This document shows positions 35,732-44,113 of a stretch of 64,000 nt of DNA, piece by piece. A model generated the notes under the pieces. The model did no database searches and had not been told where the DNA came from. It saw only the letters and a program-made list of their open reading frames with translations. Each line of letters opens with the position of its first letter. Position 1 is the stretch's first letter. Made by a program: the position numbers and the translations under genes. Origin of the DNA: Candidatus Poribacteria bacterium (lineage in GTDB: Bacteria; Poribacteria; WGA-4E; WGA-3G); the NCBI GenBank assembly GCA_958295945.1, contig OY282386.1, positions 4,458,204-4,522,203 of the forward strand, given 5' to 3'.

Positions 35732-36790
35732 TTACATTGATGGCACAGTAACTTCCACTTCACGTCCACCATTTTCTGAGGAATCGATGACTCCTTGAAT
35801 GACTACGTTTGTAAGCATTATCTCATACGGGTCAATTGGAGAGGGTTTTCCTTCTCTGACAGCATCAATGAATGCGCTATCTTCTTCGTGGAAGACGTTT
35901 ACCGGTTTAAATTCGGTGTATGTTTCGTCGTGAATCTCACCGTCCTTATCACCGTAAACGCGAACACCATCTTGTGGGCCACGGACTTCACCGATCCCGA
36001 TTCGCAAACCTGCTTTTTTACCGAGGAAAATAGTGCCGCCAAGAGAATCCATATTCATGCACCAACATGTCTTGAATACTAAACGTGCGCCGTTATCAAA
36101 AACGACCCATCCAACACCGAAGTCTTCCACTTCTGTTTGTTTCAGTCCTTCGTTCCATGTATTGTGTAGACTTAGGTAGTTTGAGGTGATTCCAGAAACA
36201 GCAACAGGTTTTGGATGCCCCATCAGATAGAGCGCAGTATCTAATGCATATACACCGATGTCTGCTGATGCACCTAATCCTGCGGTTGCTTTCCGTATGA
36301 AACTTCCACCGGGATTTCCACGCCGACGGTCCGCAACAGTTTCTGCATAATAAATATCGCCAAGTGTTCCTGCGTCAACGATTTCCTTCGCTTTCTTGAC
36401 TTGTCCGGAATATCGAAGTTTGAGACCGATCATGAGTATTTTATCATTTTCTACGGAAGCACGCCACATCGCTTCCGCACCTTCCAACGTTGCCTCCATC
36501 GGTTTTTCACAGAAGACGTGCTTGCCTGCATTTAATGCAGCAACAGTTGGTGCAGCATGGACACCGGTCGGGGTGCATACATACACTGCCTCGATTTCGT
36601 CCATTTTGAGCATTTCATTGTAATCATCAAAAGTATTTTTTATTCCCCATCGTTCTTTTGCACGTTCTAAATTCGCAGGGACAAGATCAGCAGCTGCGAT
36701 AATTTCGCATCCTTTAATCTCAGCAAGTGTTCCACAGTGTGCCTGTGAGATACCACCTGCACCGATCAAACCTAATTTGACTGTTCTCAT
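35732..36790 (-). CDS. Gfo/Idh/MocA-family NAD(P)-dependent oxidoreductase
   Basis: 352 residues from the ATG at 36790, six bases after GAGGAG; the ATG two codons earlier is too close to that site. An N-terminal Rossmann fold (KLGLIGAGGISQAHC, GxGGxxxxH) is followed by AVYVCTPTGVHAAPTVAALNAGKHVFCEKPMEAT, with the catalytic-region EKP motif. The C-terminal alpha/beta domain contains ADIGVYALDTALYLMG, including the conserved D..VY.LD stretch. Such enzymes oxidise or isomerise sugars, inositols and related polyols. It is a single gene here; the substrate cannot be told. Confidence 0.9.
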   Translation of the reverse strand: MRTVKLGLIGAGGISQAHCGTLAEIKGCEIIAAADLVPANLERAKERWGIKNTFDDYNEMLKMDEIEAVYVCTPTGVHAAPTVAALNAGKHVFCEKPMEATLEGAEAMWRASVENDKILMIGLKLRYSGQVKKAKEIVDAGTLGDIYYAETVADRRRGNPGGSFIRKATAGLGASADIGVYALDTALYLMGHPKPVAVSGITSNYLSLHNTWNEGLKQTEVEDFGVGWVVFDNGARLVFKTCWCMNMDSLGGTIFLGKKAGLRIGIGEVRGPQDGVRVYGDKDGEIHDETYTEFKPVNVFHEEDSAFIDAVREGKPSPIDPYEIMLTNVVIQGVIDSSENGGREVEVTVPSM

Positions 36791-36875
36791 TGACATCTCC
36801 TCAATACAGATTTGTTCTATAGATTTTATCTTATTTTTCTGTATAAAGTCAAGAGAAAAACTGATGTAGGATATG

Positions 36876-36993
36876 TAATACCATTTCTATAAATGTTTAT
36901 CCCATTAGCATTTGTTAAGAATGTCTTGAAGGACTGCACAAACTGGCAGTTTGTGTTACAAAAATGCGGCGTTTTCTATTAGAAATGGTATAA
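36876..36993. repeat. Miniature inverted-repeat element with TACCATTTCTA ends
   Basis: The left end TAATACCATTTCTA (36876-36889) is the near-exact inverse of TAGAAATGGTATAA (36980-36993). An internal hairpin CACAAACTGGCAGTTTGTG (about 36936-36954) is present. Length about 118 bp, no coding capacity. A single end of this family is at 60305-60320. Confidence 0.65.
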
Positions 36994-37149
36994 GATTGAA
37001 TTTCTGAATGACACTATGATGAACCATTGTCTTATCCTGTAAACCCTATAATCCTGCAAATCTTGGTTCAGACAAAATGTCTTGATATACAAAATAGTAT
37101 CTGCTAATATATCTATTCATAAGAGAAAGAATGTGGAGTAAAAGTTGGT

Positions 37150-37758
37150 ATGTCAGCAAACGCTATAACGGTCTATCGTTTAATATTGACATTTATTGTC
37201 CTCGCAATTTTCGGAACGAACACATACATAAGTATCGCATGCATTGTAACCATTCTCATTATTTTTATAATGGATTCGGTAGACGGTATTGTAGCGCGTA
37301 AAAAGAATCAGACCTCCACATTCGGTGCTGTGTTTGATATTGTTGCTGACAGGATTGTAGAAAATGTATTGTGGATATATTTTGCTTATAAGATAGAATT
37401 CATTCCGCTCTGGATGCCGATTGTTGTTGTGACTCGCGGGCTTCTGACGGACGGTGTGCGTAGTATTGCTCTCACAGAAGGAAAAGCACCATTTGAAATG
37501 ATGACTATCCCGTGGGCACGTGCGTTGACGAGTTCGCGTATATCCCGCTCAGTTTATGGCGTAGCCAAGACGGTTATGTTTCTTCTGCTTCCGACCGTAT
37601 ATGTTCTCCAAGACAAAGATGTCTTTGCAAACATCCCTATCATTGTCACTGATTCCTTGCTGTTGGTGTCTTTGATACTTGCATACATTACTGTTGTGAT
37701 GTGCTTGGTTAGAGGGATTCCTGTGCTTATTGATGGGTGGAGGTATGTTAAGAAATAG
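37150..37758 (+). CDS. CDP-alcohol phosphatidyltransferase (PgsA-like)
   Basis: 202 residues with six hydrophobic helices. The complete family signature is visible: Asp42-x2-Asp45-Gly46-x2-Ala49-Arg50-x8-Gly59-x3-Asp63-x3-Asp67 (MDSVDGIVARKKN...GAVFDIVAD). It is an integral inner-membrane enzyme that transfers a phosphatidyl group from CDP-diacylglycerol to an alcohol such as glycerol-3-phosphate or inositol phosphate. Length and motif fit phosphatidylglycerophosphate synthase, but the acceptor is not determined by the motif. The gene stands alone, flanked by miniature elements on both sides. Confidence 0.88.
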   Translation: MSANAITVYRLILTFIVLAIFGTNTYISIACIVTILIIFIMDSVDGIVARKKNQTSTFGAVFDIVADRIVENVLWIYFAYKIEFIPLWMPIVVVTRGLLTDGVRSIALTEGKAPFEMMTIPWARALTSSRISRSVYGVAKTVMFLLLPTVYVLQDKDVFANIPIIVTDSLLLVSLILAYITVVMCLVRGIPVLIDGWRYVKK

Positions 37759-37806
37759 TCGTTGTAGTTATCCCAATTGTTTTTTATTTCTTTTTCGTTA
37801 AGTATT

Positions 37807-37943
37807 TATAGTAAAATTTACAATTAATGAAACATATTGTCCCAATTGTATATTCATAGAATGTAAGAGGCGCAATGAATTGCGCGACTACGAAAGCGTT
37901 TTTCTAAATGTAAAGTGTATTGTTAATTTCAAATTTCACTATA
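37807..37943. repeat. Miniature inverted-repeat element with TATAGTG/A ends
   Basis: The left end TATAGTAAAATTTACAATTAA is matched by the right end, inverted, TATAGTGAAATTTGAAATTAA. The ~137-bp element carries the palindrome GGCGCAATGAATTGCGCGACTAC (37871-37893). Same end sequences and same kind of payload as 28900-29018, but with a different palindrome stem. No coding capacity. Confidence 0.65.
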
Positions 37944-38187
37944 GAATACATAGGTCTTATCGTAGACTTGAGATGGTGCGACATTTTTGTGCTTGTGCGA
38001 TGGGTGTCGTTACAGGCTTTTGATGTTGCATTTGGAGTTTCCGAAACCTATTCTCCCTGCTTTGGAGATGAAACACTTAATTATGACATGTTGTGATTTG
38101 ACAATAACGCGAGAACATGGCATTGGACAACATTTCACATGACAAACCTACCGTTGTGATTTGTCATATAAAAAGCGGAGGTATATG

Positions 38188-38832
38188 ATGATACAGAGTA
38201 TTTACACCAAATGGATAATCGGGGTGGTCAGTTTGCTTCTCATCGTTGCTTGTGACCATAATGAAATAAGTAGAAAACTTGCAGAAGCAGATGGGAGGAA
38301 TAGAGTCATAATCAATATGACCGAACTCCCACCAAAAAAGAGTGAAATTCAACAAACAGGCGTCGTTGAGAATATAAAGAAAGAAAAGGCGACACAAGCT
38401 GACACCAAAGTTTCACCGTATGGTTTCGGACCCTATCCAGAAATACCAGCAGATTGTCCTTATCCAATAGAGTGGAATTTTCCGGGGAGTGACGCGGAGC
38501 ATGAACTTATGCAACGCGTTGCTATCAAACTTTGGACTCAGGGTATAGAAACCATGGGAGCAGAGATGGAAGATGGTTTGGTTTACCCGAATTACATAGA
38601 TACTGTTTATATCAGTTGGGGTGAAACAACAGATGATGATGGCAATCCGATCCAGTATATAAACAGGCTTGGCGGTTATCCACCAGCATGTCTACGTATC
38701 GTAGAAAACAACATTACGAGACTCGGTGAAAGAGGCGCAATGACCGCAGCAGATATCCCCTCAGATGTTACAGTGATACTTTATGACGAAGCTGGGATTG
38801 ATCCCTATTCTTTTTTAAATTTAGATGAATAA
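38188..38832 (+). CDS. Lipoprotein of unknown function
   Basis: About 215 residues. GGAGGT lies five bases before the ATG at 38188 (another ATG at 38185 is three bases closer). The signal peptide ends LLLIVAC, a lipobox. A linker rich in charged residues (ELPPKKSEIQQ..VENIKKEK) precedes a compact domain with CPYPIEWNFPGSDAEHELMQRVAIKLWTQG (split) and DTVYISWGETTDDDGN. No family is recognised. The 38-111 linker suggests it spans some of the periplasm. The 400 bp upstream contain the element at 37807-37943 and a plausible promoter zone, but no gene. Confidence 0.75.
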   Translation: MIQSIYTKWIIGVVSLLLIVACDHNEISRKLAEADGRNRVIINMTELPPKKSEIQQTGVVENIKKEKATQADTKVSPYGFGPYPEIPADCPYPIEWNFPGSDAEHELMQRVAIKLWTQGIETMGAEMEDGLVYPNYIDTVYISWGETTDDDGNPIQYINRLGGYPPACLRIVENNITRLGERGAMTAADIPSDVTVILYDEAGIDPYSFLNLDE

Positions 38833-39016
38833 TTAAAGCGACTTCTTCCGTTTCTGTTTATGGACACGTCATATCTCATCAATAGGCAGGTATCTTTATA
38901 GGTATCTGCCCATTTTGAGTATTCTTTTTGAACGGTCTACCGCACAAAATCGTTATTGACGTAGCCTCTTAGGTGTGTTATGCTTAAAATGGACTTTATG
39001 TAAATATGGTGAAAAA

Positions 39017-40048
39017 ATGAAAGCAGCACTGTTTTACGGTGGAAAAGACATCAGGGTTGAAACAGTACCTGACCCTACACCGACATCAGAGCAGGTACTC
39101 GTCAAGGTAGATGCAGCAGGAATTTGCGGCAGTGACCTACACGGATATCACCGACAACCAGAAAGACCCCAATCTCCCCGTATCGGTGGACATGAACTCA
39201 CAGGAGAAATCGTAGACATCGGCAAGGATGTTACTGAACATAAATCAGGAGCGCGAGTTGCAATTGAACCGATAAGTCCATGCAACATCTGTCCAGAATG
39301 TTTGAACGGCTACTACAACATCTGTTCTAATTTACGGCATGCGGGTGGTGGTTTCGCTGAGTATATGGTCGCGTCCACATCAAGTGCTTATTTCCTTCCC
39401 GACAGTGTTTCCGTTGAAGGTGGTGCATTAGCAGAGGTATATGCTGTGGCTGTCCATGCTGTCAATAGAGCGATGGTTTCCCCTGGTGATCATGTTGCAA
39501 TTATTGGGAGTGGACCTGTAGGTTTGACGATTGCGCAGGTGGCGGATGTTGCGGGTGCAACGTCTATACTTGTTTTAGGTAAACCGGATGCCCCGATACA
39601 GATTGCACACGATGCAGTGGAAGCAGTGCCTATTAATGTGGATAAGACAGATGCTGTGGCTGCAGTTATGGATTGGAGTGATGGATGCGGAGCAGATGTT
39701 GTTTTTGAAGCGGTCGGTGGGAAGGCGAATACATTAGAACAGGCAACGCAAATTGCAGCCAAGAGAGGTTGTGTCTGCATGGTAGGTGGACATGGCGCGC
39801 CACTCACTTTTTCTGAGAGATTTGCACGCAGCAAAGAACTTACTATTATATGGTCATTCTGCTACGGTAGACGAGGAGGAAAAACTGAATTTCAGGTTGC
39901 GATTGATCTACTCGCTGCAGGAAAACTTGATCCGAGTCCGTTAGTTACGCATCAATTCCAGTTGGGTGAGATTTCTGAAGCATTTGCGGTTGCAGCAGGA
40001 AGAGATGAACACGGATCTGTGAAAGTGCTTGTTATGCCAAATAATTAA
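39017..40048 (+). CDS. Zinc-dependent medium-chain alcohol/polyol dehydrogenase
   Basis: 344 residues from MKAALFYGG. Catalytic zinc residues are seen in GICGSDLHGYH (Cys) and GGHELTGEIV (His-Glu). The structural zinc Cys cluster is CNICPECLNGYYNIC. The coenzyme motif is VAIIGSGPVGLTIAQVADVAGA (GxGPxG). The pattern is closest to threonine or sorbitol dehydrogenase-like MDR enzymes. It forms a two-gene unit with the ThuA-like gene 14 bp downstream, which hints at sugar or polyol oxidation. Confidence 0.9.
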   Translation: MKAALFYGGKDIRVETVPDPTPTSEQVLVKVDAAGICGSDLHGYHRQPERPQSPRIGGHELTGEIVDIGKDVTEHKSGARVAIEPISPCNICPECLNGYYNICSNLRHAGGGFAEYMVASTSSAYFLPDSVSVEGGALAEVYAVAVHAVNRAMVSPGDHVAIIGSGPVGLTIAQVADVAGATSILVLGKPDAPIQIAHDAVEAVPINVDKTDAVAAVMDWSDGCGADVVFEAVGGKANTLEQATQIAAKRGCVCMVGGHGAPLTFSERFARSKELTIIWSFCYGRRGGKTEFQVAIDLLAAGKLDPSPLVTHQFQLGEISEAFAVAAGRDEHGSVKVLVMPNN

Positions 40049-40062
40049 TTCGGAGATACTAC

Positions 40063-40698
40063 ATGGATATTCTTAATACACTTGTTTTTGTTGGAACAGA
40101 AGGTATATACCACGATCATGAAGGAAATGGTAAATATATCACTGCTATGCTCAATGAATCAGATGATATTAGAGCGGATTTCTCACAAGATTACAATGTA
40201 CTTGCTGATGGTCTTGAGGCATATCAGACTGTGTTATTCTACACGGATGTTGGTGAACTCACAGCAGGACAAGAGGAAGGTTTTCTCACCTATATCAGAA
40301 CTGGTGGTGGCTTTTTTGGACTGCATACAGCAGCCGCGTCCTTTAGGGAATCAGAAGGATATCACAGTATGCTCAACGGGTTTTTCAATGGACATAGTCC
40401 TTATATGGACTTTACTGTCAATGTGAGTGATGCTGATCACCCCATTACACAAAGATTAGATGACTATGATGTAAAGGATGAACTTTACTATCTGAAGCAC
40501 AACCCCGATGCCTCACATCATCTGATGCATGCTTATGATAATACCAAAGACGAAACACACGTCATGGCGTTCCATCACACTTATGGTGAGGGGAGAGTGT
40601 TCTATTATGCACTTGGACACGATATGGTTGTGCTTGAAAACCCAAGTTTTCAAGAAGTGATACGGCGTGGCGTGATGTGGGTTGGAAATCGGATTTAG
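40063..40698 (+). CDS. ThuA-like (trehalose utilisation) domain protein
   Basis: 211 residues, a glutamine-amidotransferase-like fold: LVFVGTEGIYHDH start, RTGGGFFGLHTAAASF, YHSMLNGFFNGHSPYMDFTV and the His-rich AFHHTYGEGRVFYYALGHD near the end, all in ThuA order. ThuA proteins accompany sugar oxidation (3-keto-sugar pathways) and Gfo/Idh/MocA or alcohol dehydrogenases. The reaction is not settled. Follows the dehydrogenase gene by 14 bp. Confidence 0.87.
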   Translation: MDILNTLVFVGTEGIYHDHEGNGKYITAMLNESDDIRADFSQDYNVLADGLEAYQTVLFYTDVGELTAGQEEGFLTYIRTGGGFFGLHTAAASFRESEGYHSMLNGFFNGHSPYMDFTVNVSDADHPITQRLDDYDVKDELYYLKHNPDASHHLMHAYDNTKDETHVMAFHHTYGEGRVFYYALGHDMVVLENPSFQEVIRRGVMWVGNRI

Positions 40699-40716
40699 TC
40701 TTAACTAACACAGTAG

Positions 40717-41640
40717 TTACTGAGTCAATATTTCATTTGCTACCGCAATATCCCGTTGAATTTGTTGTACTAAAGCCTGCATATCTGAGAATTTTCGTTC
40801 GTTACGTATTTTTTCAATGAAACATATCTCAATCGTTTCACCGTATACGATTTCGTCAAAATTGAATAGGTGACTTTCTACTTGGAATTTTGTTCCATCA
40901 AATGTGGGTCTAGTGCCGATATTCAGGACACCGTCAAACCATTTATTTGTTAATTTTGCACGGATTGCGTAGACCCCGTTTGGTGGACAGATTTGTTCAC
41001 CCGGTTCTATATTTGCCGTAGGAAATCCGATTTGTCTACCACGTCCATCCCCCCGCACAATAGTGCCACTCATTGAATAGTTTCTACCCAGCAGTTGTGA
41101 TGCTAAACCGAGGTCGCCTCTTGCTATTGCTTCACGGATGCGAGTGCTATGCACAGGGAAACCGTTGAGTTGCGTAGGTGGTACAATTGACACACCGAAT
41201 CCAGATTGTTGTCCGATAGATTCTAATAGTTCTGCGTTCCCTTCCCTATCCTTGCCAAATTGGCATGCGTAACCAACAACAACATGTTTAGCACGACATA
41301 ACTTTTGCAGGATGTTCTCTACAAAAGTATAAGGTGACATAGAAGCGATCTTTTCATTGAAGTTGACGAATATTGCTATATCAAAGCCAAGTTGTTCAAG
41401 TATTTCAATACGTTTGGGTAAGCACATTAAGACAGGTGGACATTTATCTGGTGCAAGATATGTAAGCGGATGTGGATAGAACCCGAAGAGAACACTTGCC
41501 AGTTTATCGGCAGTAGCACGTTCACGAACTTTGTCAAGGACCTCTTGGTGACCAATATGTAATCCATCAAATACCCCAAAAGTAACCACTGTATCCTGCG
41601 TAAATTCAGGGATAGATTCCAAATTAAAATAGGATTGCAA
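40717..41640 (-). CDS. ribF: Bifunctional riboflavin kinase / FAD synthetase
   Basis: 307 residues, usual length. The N-terminal FAD synthetase part has the nucleotidyltransferase HxGH motif (GVFDGLHIGHQEVL) and, later, HSTRIREAIARGD (the ISSTxIR equivalent). The C-terminal flavokinase part has GDGRGRQIGFPTANIE and GVLNIGTRPTF. It makes FMN and FAD in the cytoplasm. It is the last gene of the rimP-nusA-infB cluster, its normal place in many bacteria. The start appears to be TTG (41638-41640) with GGAGA upstream. Confidence 0.93.
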   Translation of the reverse strand: MQSYFNLESIPEFTQDTVVTFGVFDGLHIGHQEVLDKVRERATADKLASVLFGFYPHPLTYLAPDKCPPVLMCLPKRIEILEQLGFDIAIFVNFNEKIASMSPYTFVENILQKLCRAKHVVVGYACQFGKDREGNAELLESIGQQSGFGVSIVPPTQLNGFPVHSTRIREAIARGDLGLASQLLGRNYSMSGTIVRGDGRGRQIGFPTANIEPGEQICPPNGVYAIRAKLTNKWFDGVLNIGTRPTFDGTKFQVESHLFNFDEIVYGETIEICFIEKIRNERKFSDMQALVQQIQRDIAVANEILTQ

Positions 41641-41726
41641 AACATCTCTCCACGAACTGTTATTGGAATAAAGTATACAGAACAGATTTAGTTCGCTCTT
41701 ATTTTTAAATAAACTGTAATGAATGC

Positions 41727-42707
41727 TCAGCGTATATCTTTAATACGTTGATTAGCACTATCTAATAACAATTTTATCGCTGAAGTTGGTGAATGATTGA
41801 TACGACAACCTGATGCCCGTTCATGTCCACCACCTTTAAATTCGGCTGCAAGTGCTGCAACATCAACTCTACCTTCGCTCCGCAGACTAACTTTTGTATT
41901 ACCATCCGGCAGTTCACAAACGCAGAAAGCAACTTCAACACCTTCAATGGCTTGAATCTGATTTACAAAACCTTCCAAATCATCCAAGGTAGTGCCAGTG
42001 TTCTTTAACATAGACTGGTTAACCATGACCCACGCTATTCTACCCTCGTTGCTGAGTTCTAATGTCTGCAGTGTTTGGCCTAATAAATGGATTTTTCCCA
42101 AGGGTACTTGCTCATAAATTCTGTTGTAAACTTCATCTGGAGCGAAGTCTCCGATCCCAATCAGGTCTGCTGCGATCCGATGTGTTTCAGGTGTTGTGTT
42201 GCTGTAACGAAAACAACCTGTATCAAACATGATACCTGTATATAGACACAATGCACATTCTGCGTCAATCGGTATTTGTGTAGAATTTATGTAGTTGTAG
42301 ATTATTTCAGCGGTTGATGATGCATCTGGGACAATAATATTGTAGTCTCCGAATTCCTCTGCAGTAATATGATGGTCAATATTCACGACTGAATTGAGTG
42401 GCATCAATCGTTTGTTGAGAAAGCTGCCAATCCGTTCACGTGAGCTTGCATCAAGGACAATTAATACTTCAGGACTATAGTTTATAGCTGCTTGAGCGTC
42501 CTCTATGTTCTCCCAATTTGGTAAAAACTGATACTTTGTTGGAACGGGATCTGTGTTGTATATTTTAACAGTTTTTCCTAACTTTTTAAGATGTAAGTAA
42601 AACGCTAATTCAGAGCCGATTGCATCGCCATCTGGGTTAACGTGTGTTGTGAGAGCAAACGTCTTGTATTGATTAATAAGAGTGTGGAGGGACAGAAAAC
42701 TATTCAT
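41727..42707 (-). CDS. nrnA: DHH-family phosphoesterase, NrnA-like oligoribonuclease/pAp phosphatase
   Basis: 326 residues. The metal-binding motifs are intact: THVNPDGDAIGSE, VLDASSRERIG (the DxxD equivalent), VNIDHHIT (DHH), and the C-terminal DHHA1 motif FKGGGHERASGCRI. NrnA degrades nanoRNA and 3'-phosphoadenosine 5'-phosphate. The start overlaps the rbfA stop (TGATG), the common rbfA-nrnA arrangement. A GTG start one codon earlier is possible. Confidence 0.93.
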   Translation of the reverse strand: MNSFLSLHTLINQYKTFALTTHVNPDGDAIGSELAFYLHLKKLGKTVKIYNTDPVPTKYQFLPNWENIEDAQAAINYSPEVLIVLDASSRERIGSFLNKRLMPLNSVVNIDHHITAEEFGDYNIIVPDASSTAEIIYNYINSTQIPIDAECALCLYTGIMFDTGCFRYSNTTPETHRIAADLIGIGDFAPDEVYNRIYEQVPLGKIHLLGQTLQTLELSNEGRIAWVMVNQSMLKNTGTTLDDLEGFVNQIQAIEGVEVAFCVCELPDGNTKVSLRSEGRVDVAALAAEFKGGGHERASGCRINHSPTSAIKLLLDSANQRIKDIR

Positions 42708-43090
42708 CACGACTCATTTTCTTGTTGTTCATTTTTCAGTTCTTCTTCATCCTCAATTTCTTTAAGGAGTTCATCAATTTTCATCAGATGGTCAACTGAA
42801 TCGTCTAAACTAAATCGGAGTTCCGGTGAATGTTTGAGTGATAACCGTCGGTTCATCTCTCGTCTGAGAAATCCCGCAGCACTCTTTAGACCAGCAAGTG
42901 TTGCTTTCTTTTGCTCGTTTCCTCCGATAACACTTACCTTGACATCAACATATTTTAAGTCAGCAGATGCCTCTACATGCGTGATGGTACAAAATGCAAC
43001 ACGTGGGTCTTTCACATCACGGTGAATTACCTCGCTTAATTCTCTCTGGATAAGGGCACTCACCCTGTCTTGTCTTCTATTTTCTATCAT
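42707..43090 (-). CDS. rbfA: Ribosome-binding factor A
   Basis: 127 residues with the KH-like RbfA fold: DRVSALIQRELSEVIHRDVKDPRV, CTITHVEASADLKYVDVKVSV and FLRREMNRRLSLKHSPELRFSLDDSVDH. It binds 30S subunits and helps 16S maturation. A Glu-rich tail (EIEDEEELKNEQQENES) ends in the nrnA overlap. Position between ylxP and nrnA is conserved. Confidence 0.95.
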   Translation of the reverse strand: MIENRRQDRVSALIQRELSEVIHRDVKDPRVAFCTITHVEASADLKYVDVKVSVIGGNEQKKATLAGLKSAAGFLRREMNRRLSLKHSPELRFSLDDSVDHLMKIDELLKEIEDEEELKNEQQENES

Positions 43091-43173
43091 GATTTTTTGC
43101 CCTTTCTGGTTTTAGAGGAATGATAGACTAATTTTTGGGATATCTGGTATTATCTATTTAAAAAATACTTGGT

Positions 43174-43458
43174 TTAGTAGAAGAAATCGGTTTCATAGTC
43201 AAGCATGACAACAGATGAATTTGTTTCAATAAATTTAACGCATTGCGACAAAATTTGATTTACAAATTTTGCTTCATTTGCCACAGAAACTGCGCCTATT
43301 ACAGCCGATTGATGCATATCAAGTGCGTCAACTTCTGCAATAGAAATGTTGAATTTATTTTTTAACCGGGCAATTAAACTCTTTAGTATCCTGCGTTTTT
43401 CCTTCAGAGATTGACTTTCCGGTAAATATAACTTTATTTTACAAACACCGATGTGCAT
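43174..43458 (-). CDS. ylxP: YlxP-like DUF503 protein
   Basis: 94 residues. MHIGVCKIKLYLPESQSLKEKRRILKSL (start and first helix) and FNISIAEVDALDMHQSAVIGAVSVAN match the DUF503/YlxP family, which has a ferredoxin-like fold, lies between infB and rbfA in many bacteria, and may aid ribosome assembly. It is in its usual order here, but separated from infB by 655 bp that include a miniature element. Confidence 0.9.
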   Translation of the reverse strand: MHIGVCKIKLYLPESQSLKEKRRILKSLIARLKNKFNISIAEVDALDMHQSAVIGAVSVANEAKFVNQILSQCVKFIETNSSVVMLDYETDFFY

Positions 43459-43869
43459 CTGGATTCTTATCTATATTGTATGTTGAATTTATACAATTAA
43501 TTCTTGTATGTTTATTTTACGGATATATGTTCCAGAGTGATTCTTTTGCGTAACTGCACTAATAGCAGACTCCACAATTTCGGTTTTAAAATATCTGGTA
43601 AATCTATCGGTGGAGCTAGTACTTCCCGTTCAACCGTAAAAACGTCGTTTGTAGACATACTGTGTTTTAGGAATATGCAAATTGTTCTGATGGTTTCGTG
43701 TGCAGTGAAAGCAATATCAGCGGAGACACTTGCGTGTCACTAAAGAGCAATTTTGGCAGACAACAGGAAACAACAACGGGATGAATGTTAACTTTCAACG
43801 ATTGAAAAGAGTTAAAGATACGAATAAGGTATAGTTTTACGTATGGTTTCTGATGTTATTTATTACCTT
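43459..43869. other. Intergenic gap inside the nusA-ribF cluster
   Basis: No supported gene. A 48-codon minus-strand frame (43512-43658) reads MSTNDVFTVEREVLAPPIDL and is open further upstream without a start, but it has no ribosome site. It could be a remnant of a lost gene. With the element at 43870-44012 this makes an unusually long gap for this cluster. Confidence 0.4.
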
Positions 43870-44012
43870 AACCTAAGTTGCTACCTACACACTATTACTC
43901 ATCAAGGACTTTATTGAACGAAGAAACAAAGGATTTCTGCATATTTTGGTGTCGCTTCATAACAATCGTGGTTGGAAACCACTCCAACAAATGATAGGTG
44001 GCAACTTAGGTT
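43870..44012. mobile_element. AACCTAAG-family miniature inverted-repeat element with ACCTT target duplication
   Basis: Ends AACCTAAGTTGCTACCTA and (inverted) AACCTAAGTTGCCACCTA, 143 bp, flanked by ACCTT at 43865-43869 and 44013-44017. Interior shares GAAGAAACAAAGGATTTCTGCATATTTTG and CCACTCCAACAAATGATAGG with the copy at 61889-62030. No coding capacity, so it needs a transposase in trans. Confidence 0.85.
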
Positions 44013-44113
44013 ACCTTAGTGTTGTAGGTAATCTTACTTTTCATCAAGTGTTTGTTGTTGATACCTATTCTATGATTTTATCTCTTATATTTTTTTGACC
44101 TATGTCCTTTATG

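Noticed and set aside
43512-43658. 48-codon frame between infB and ylxP
   Set aside because: No ribosome site and an upstream frame without a start; mentioned only as a possible remnant.
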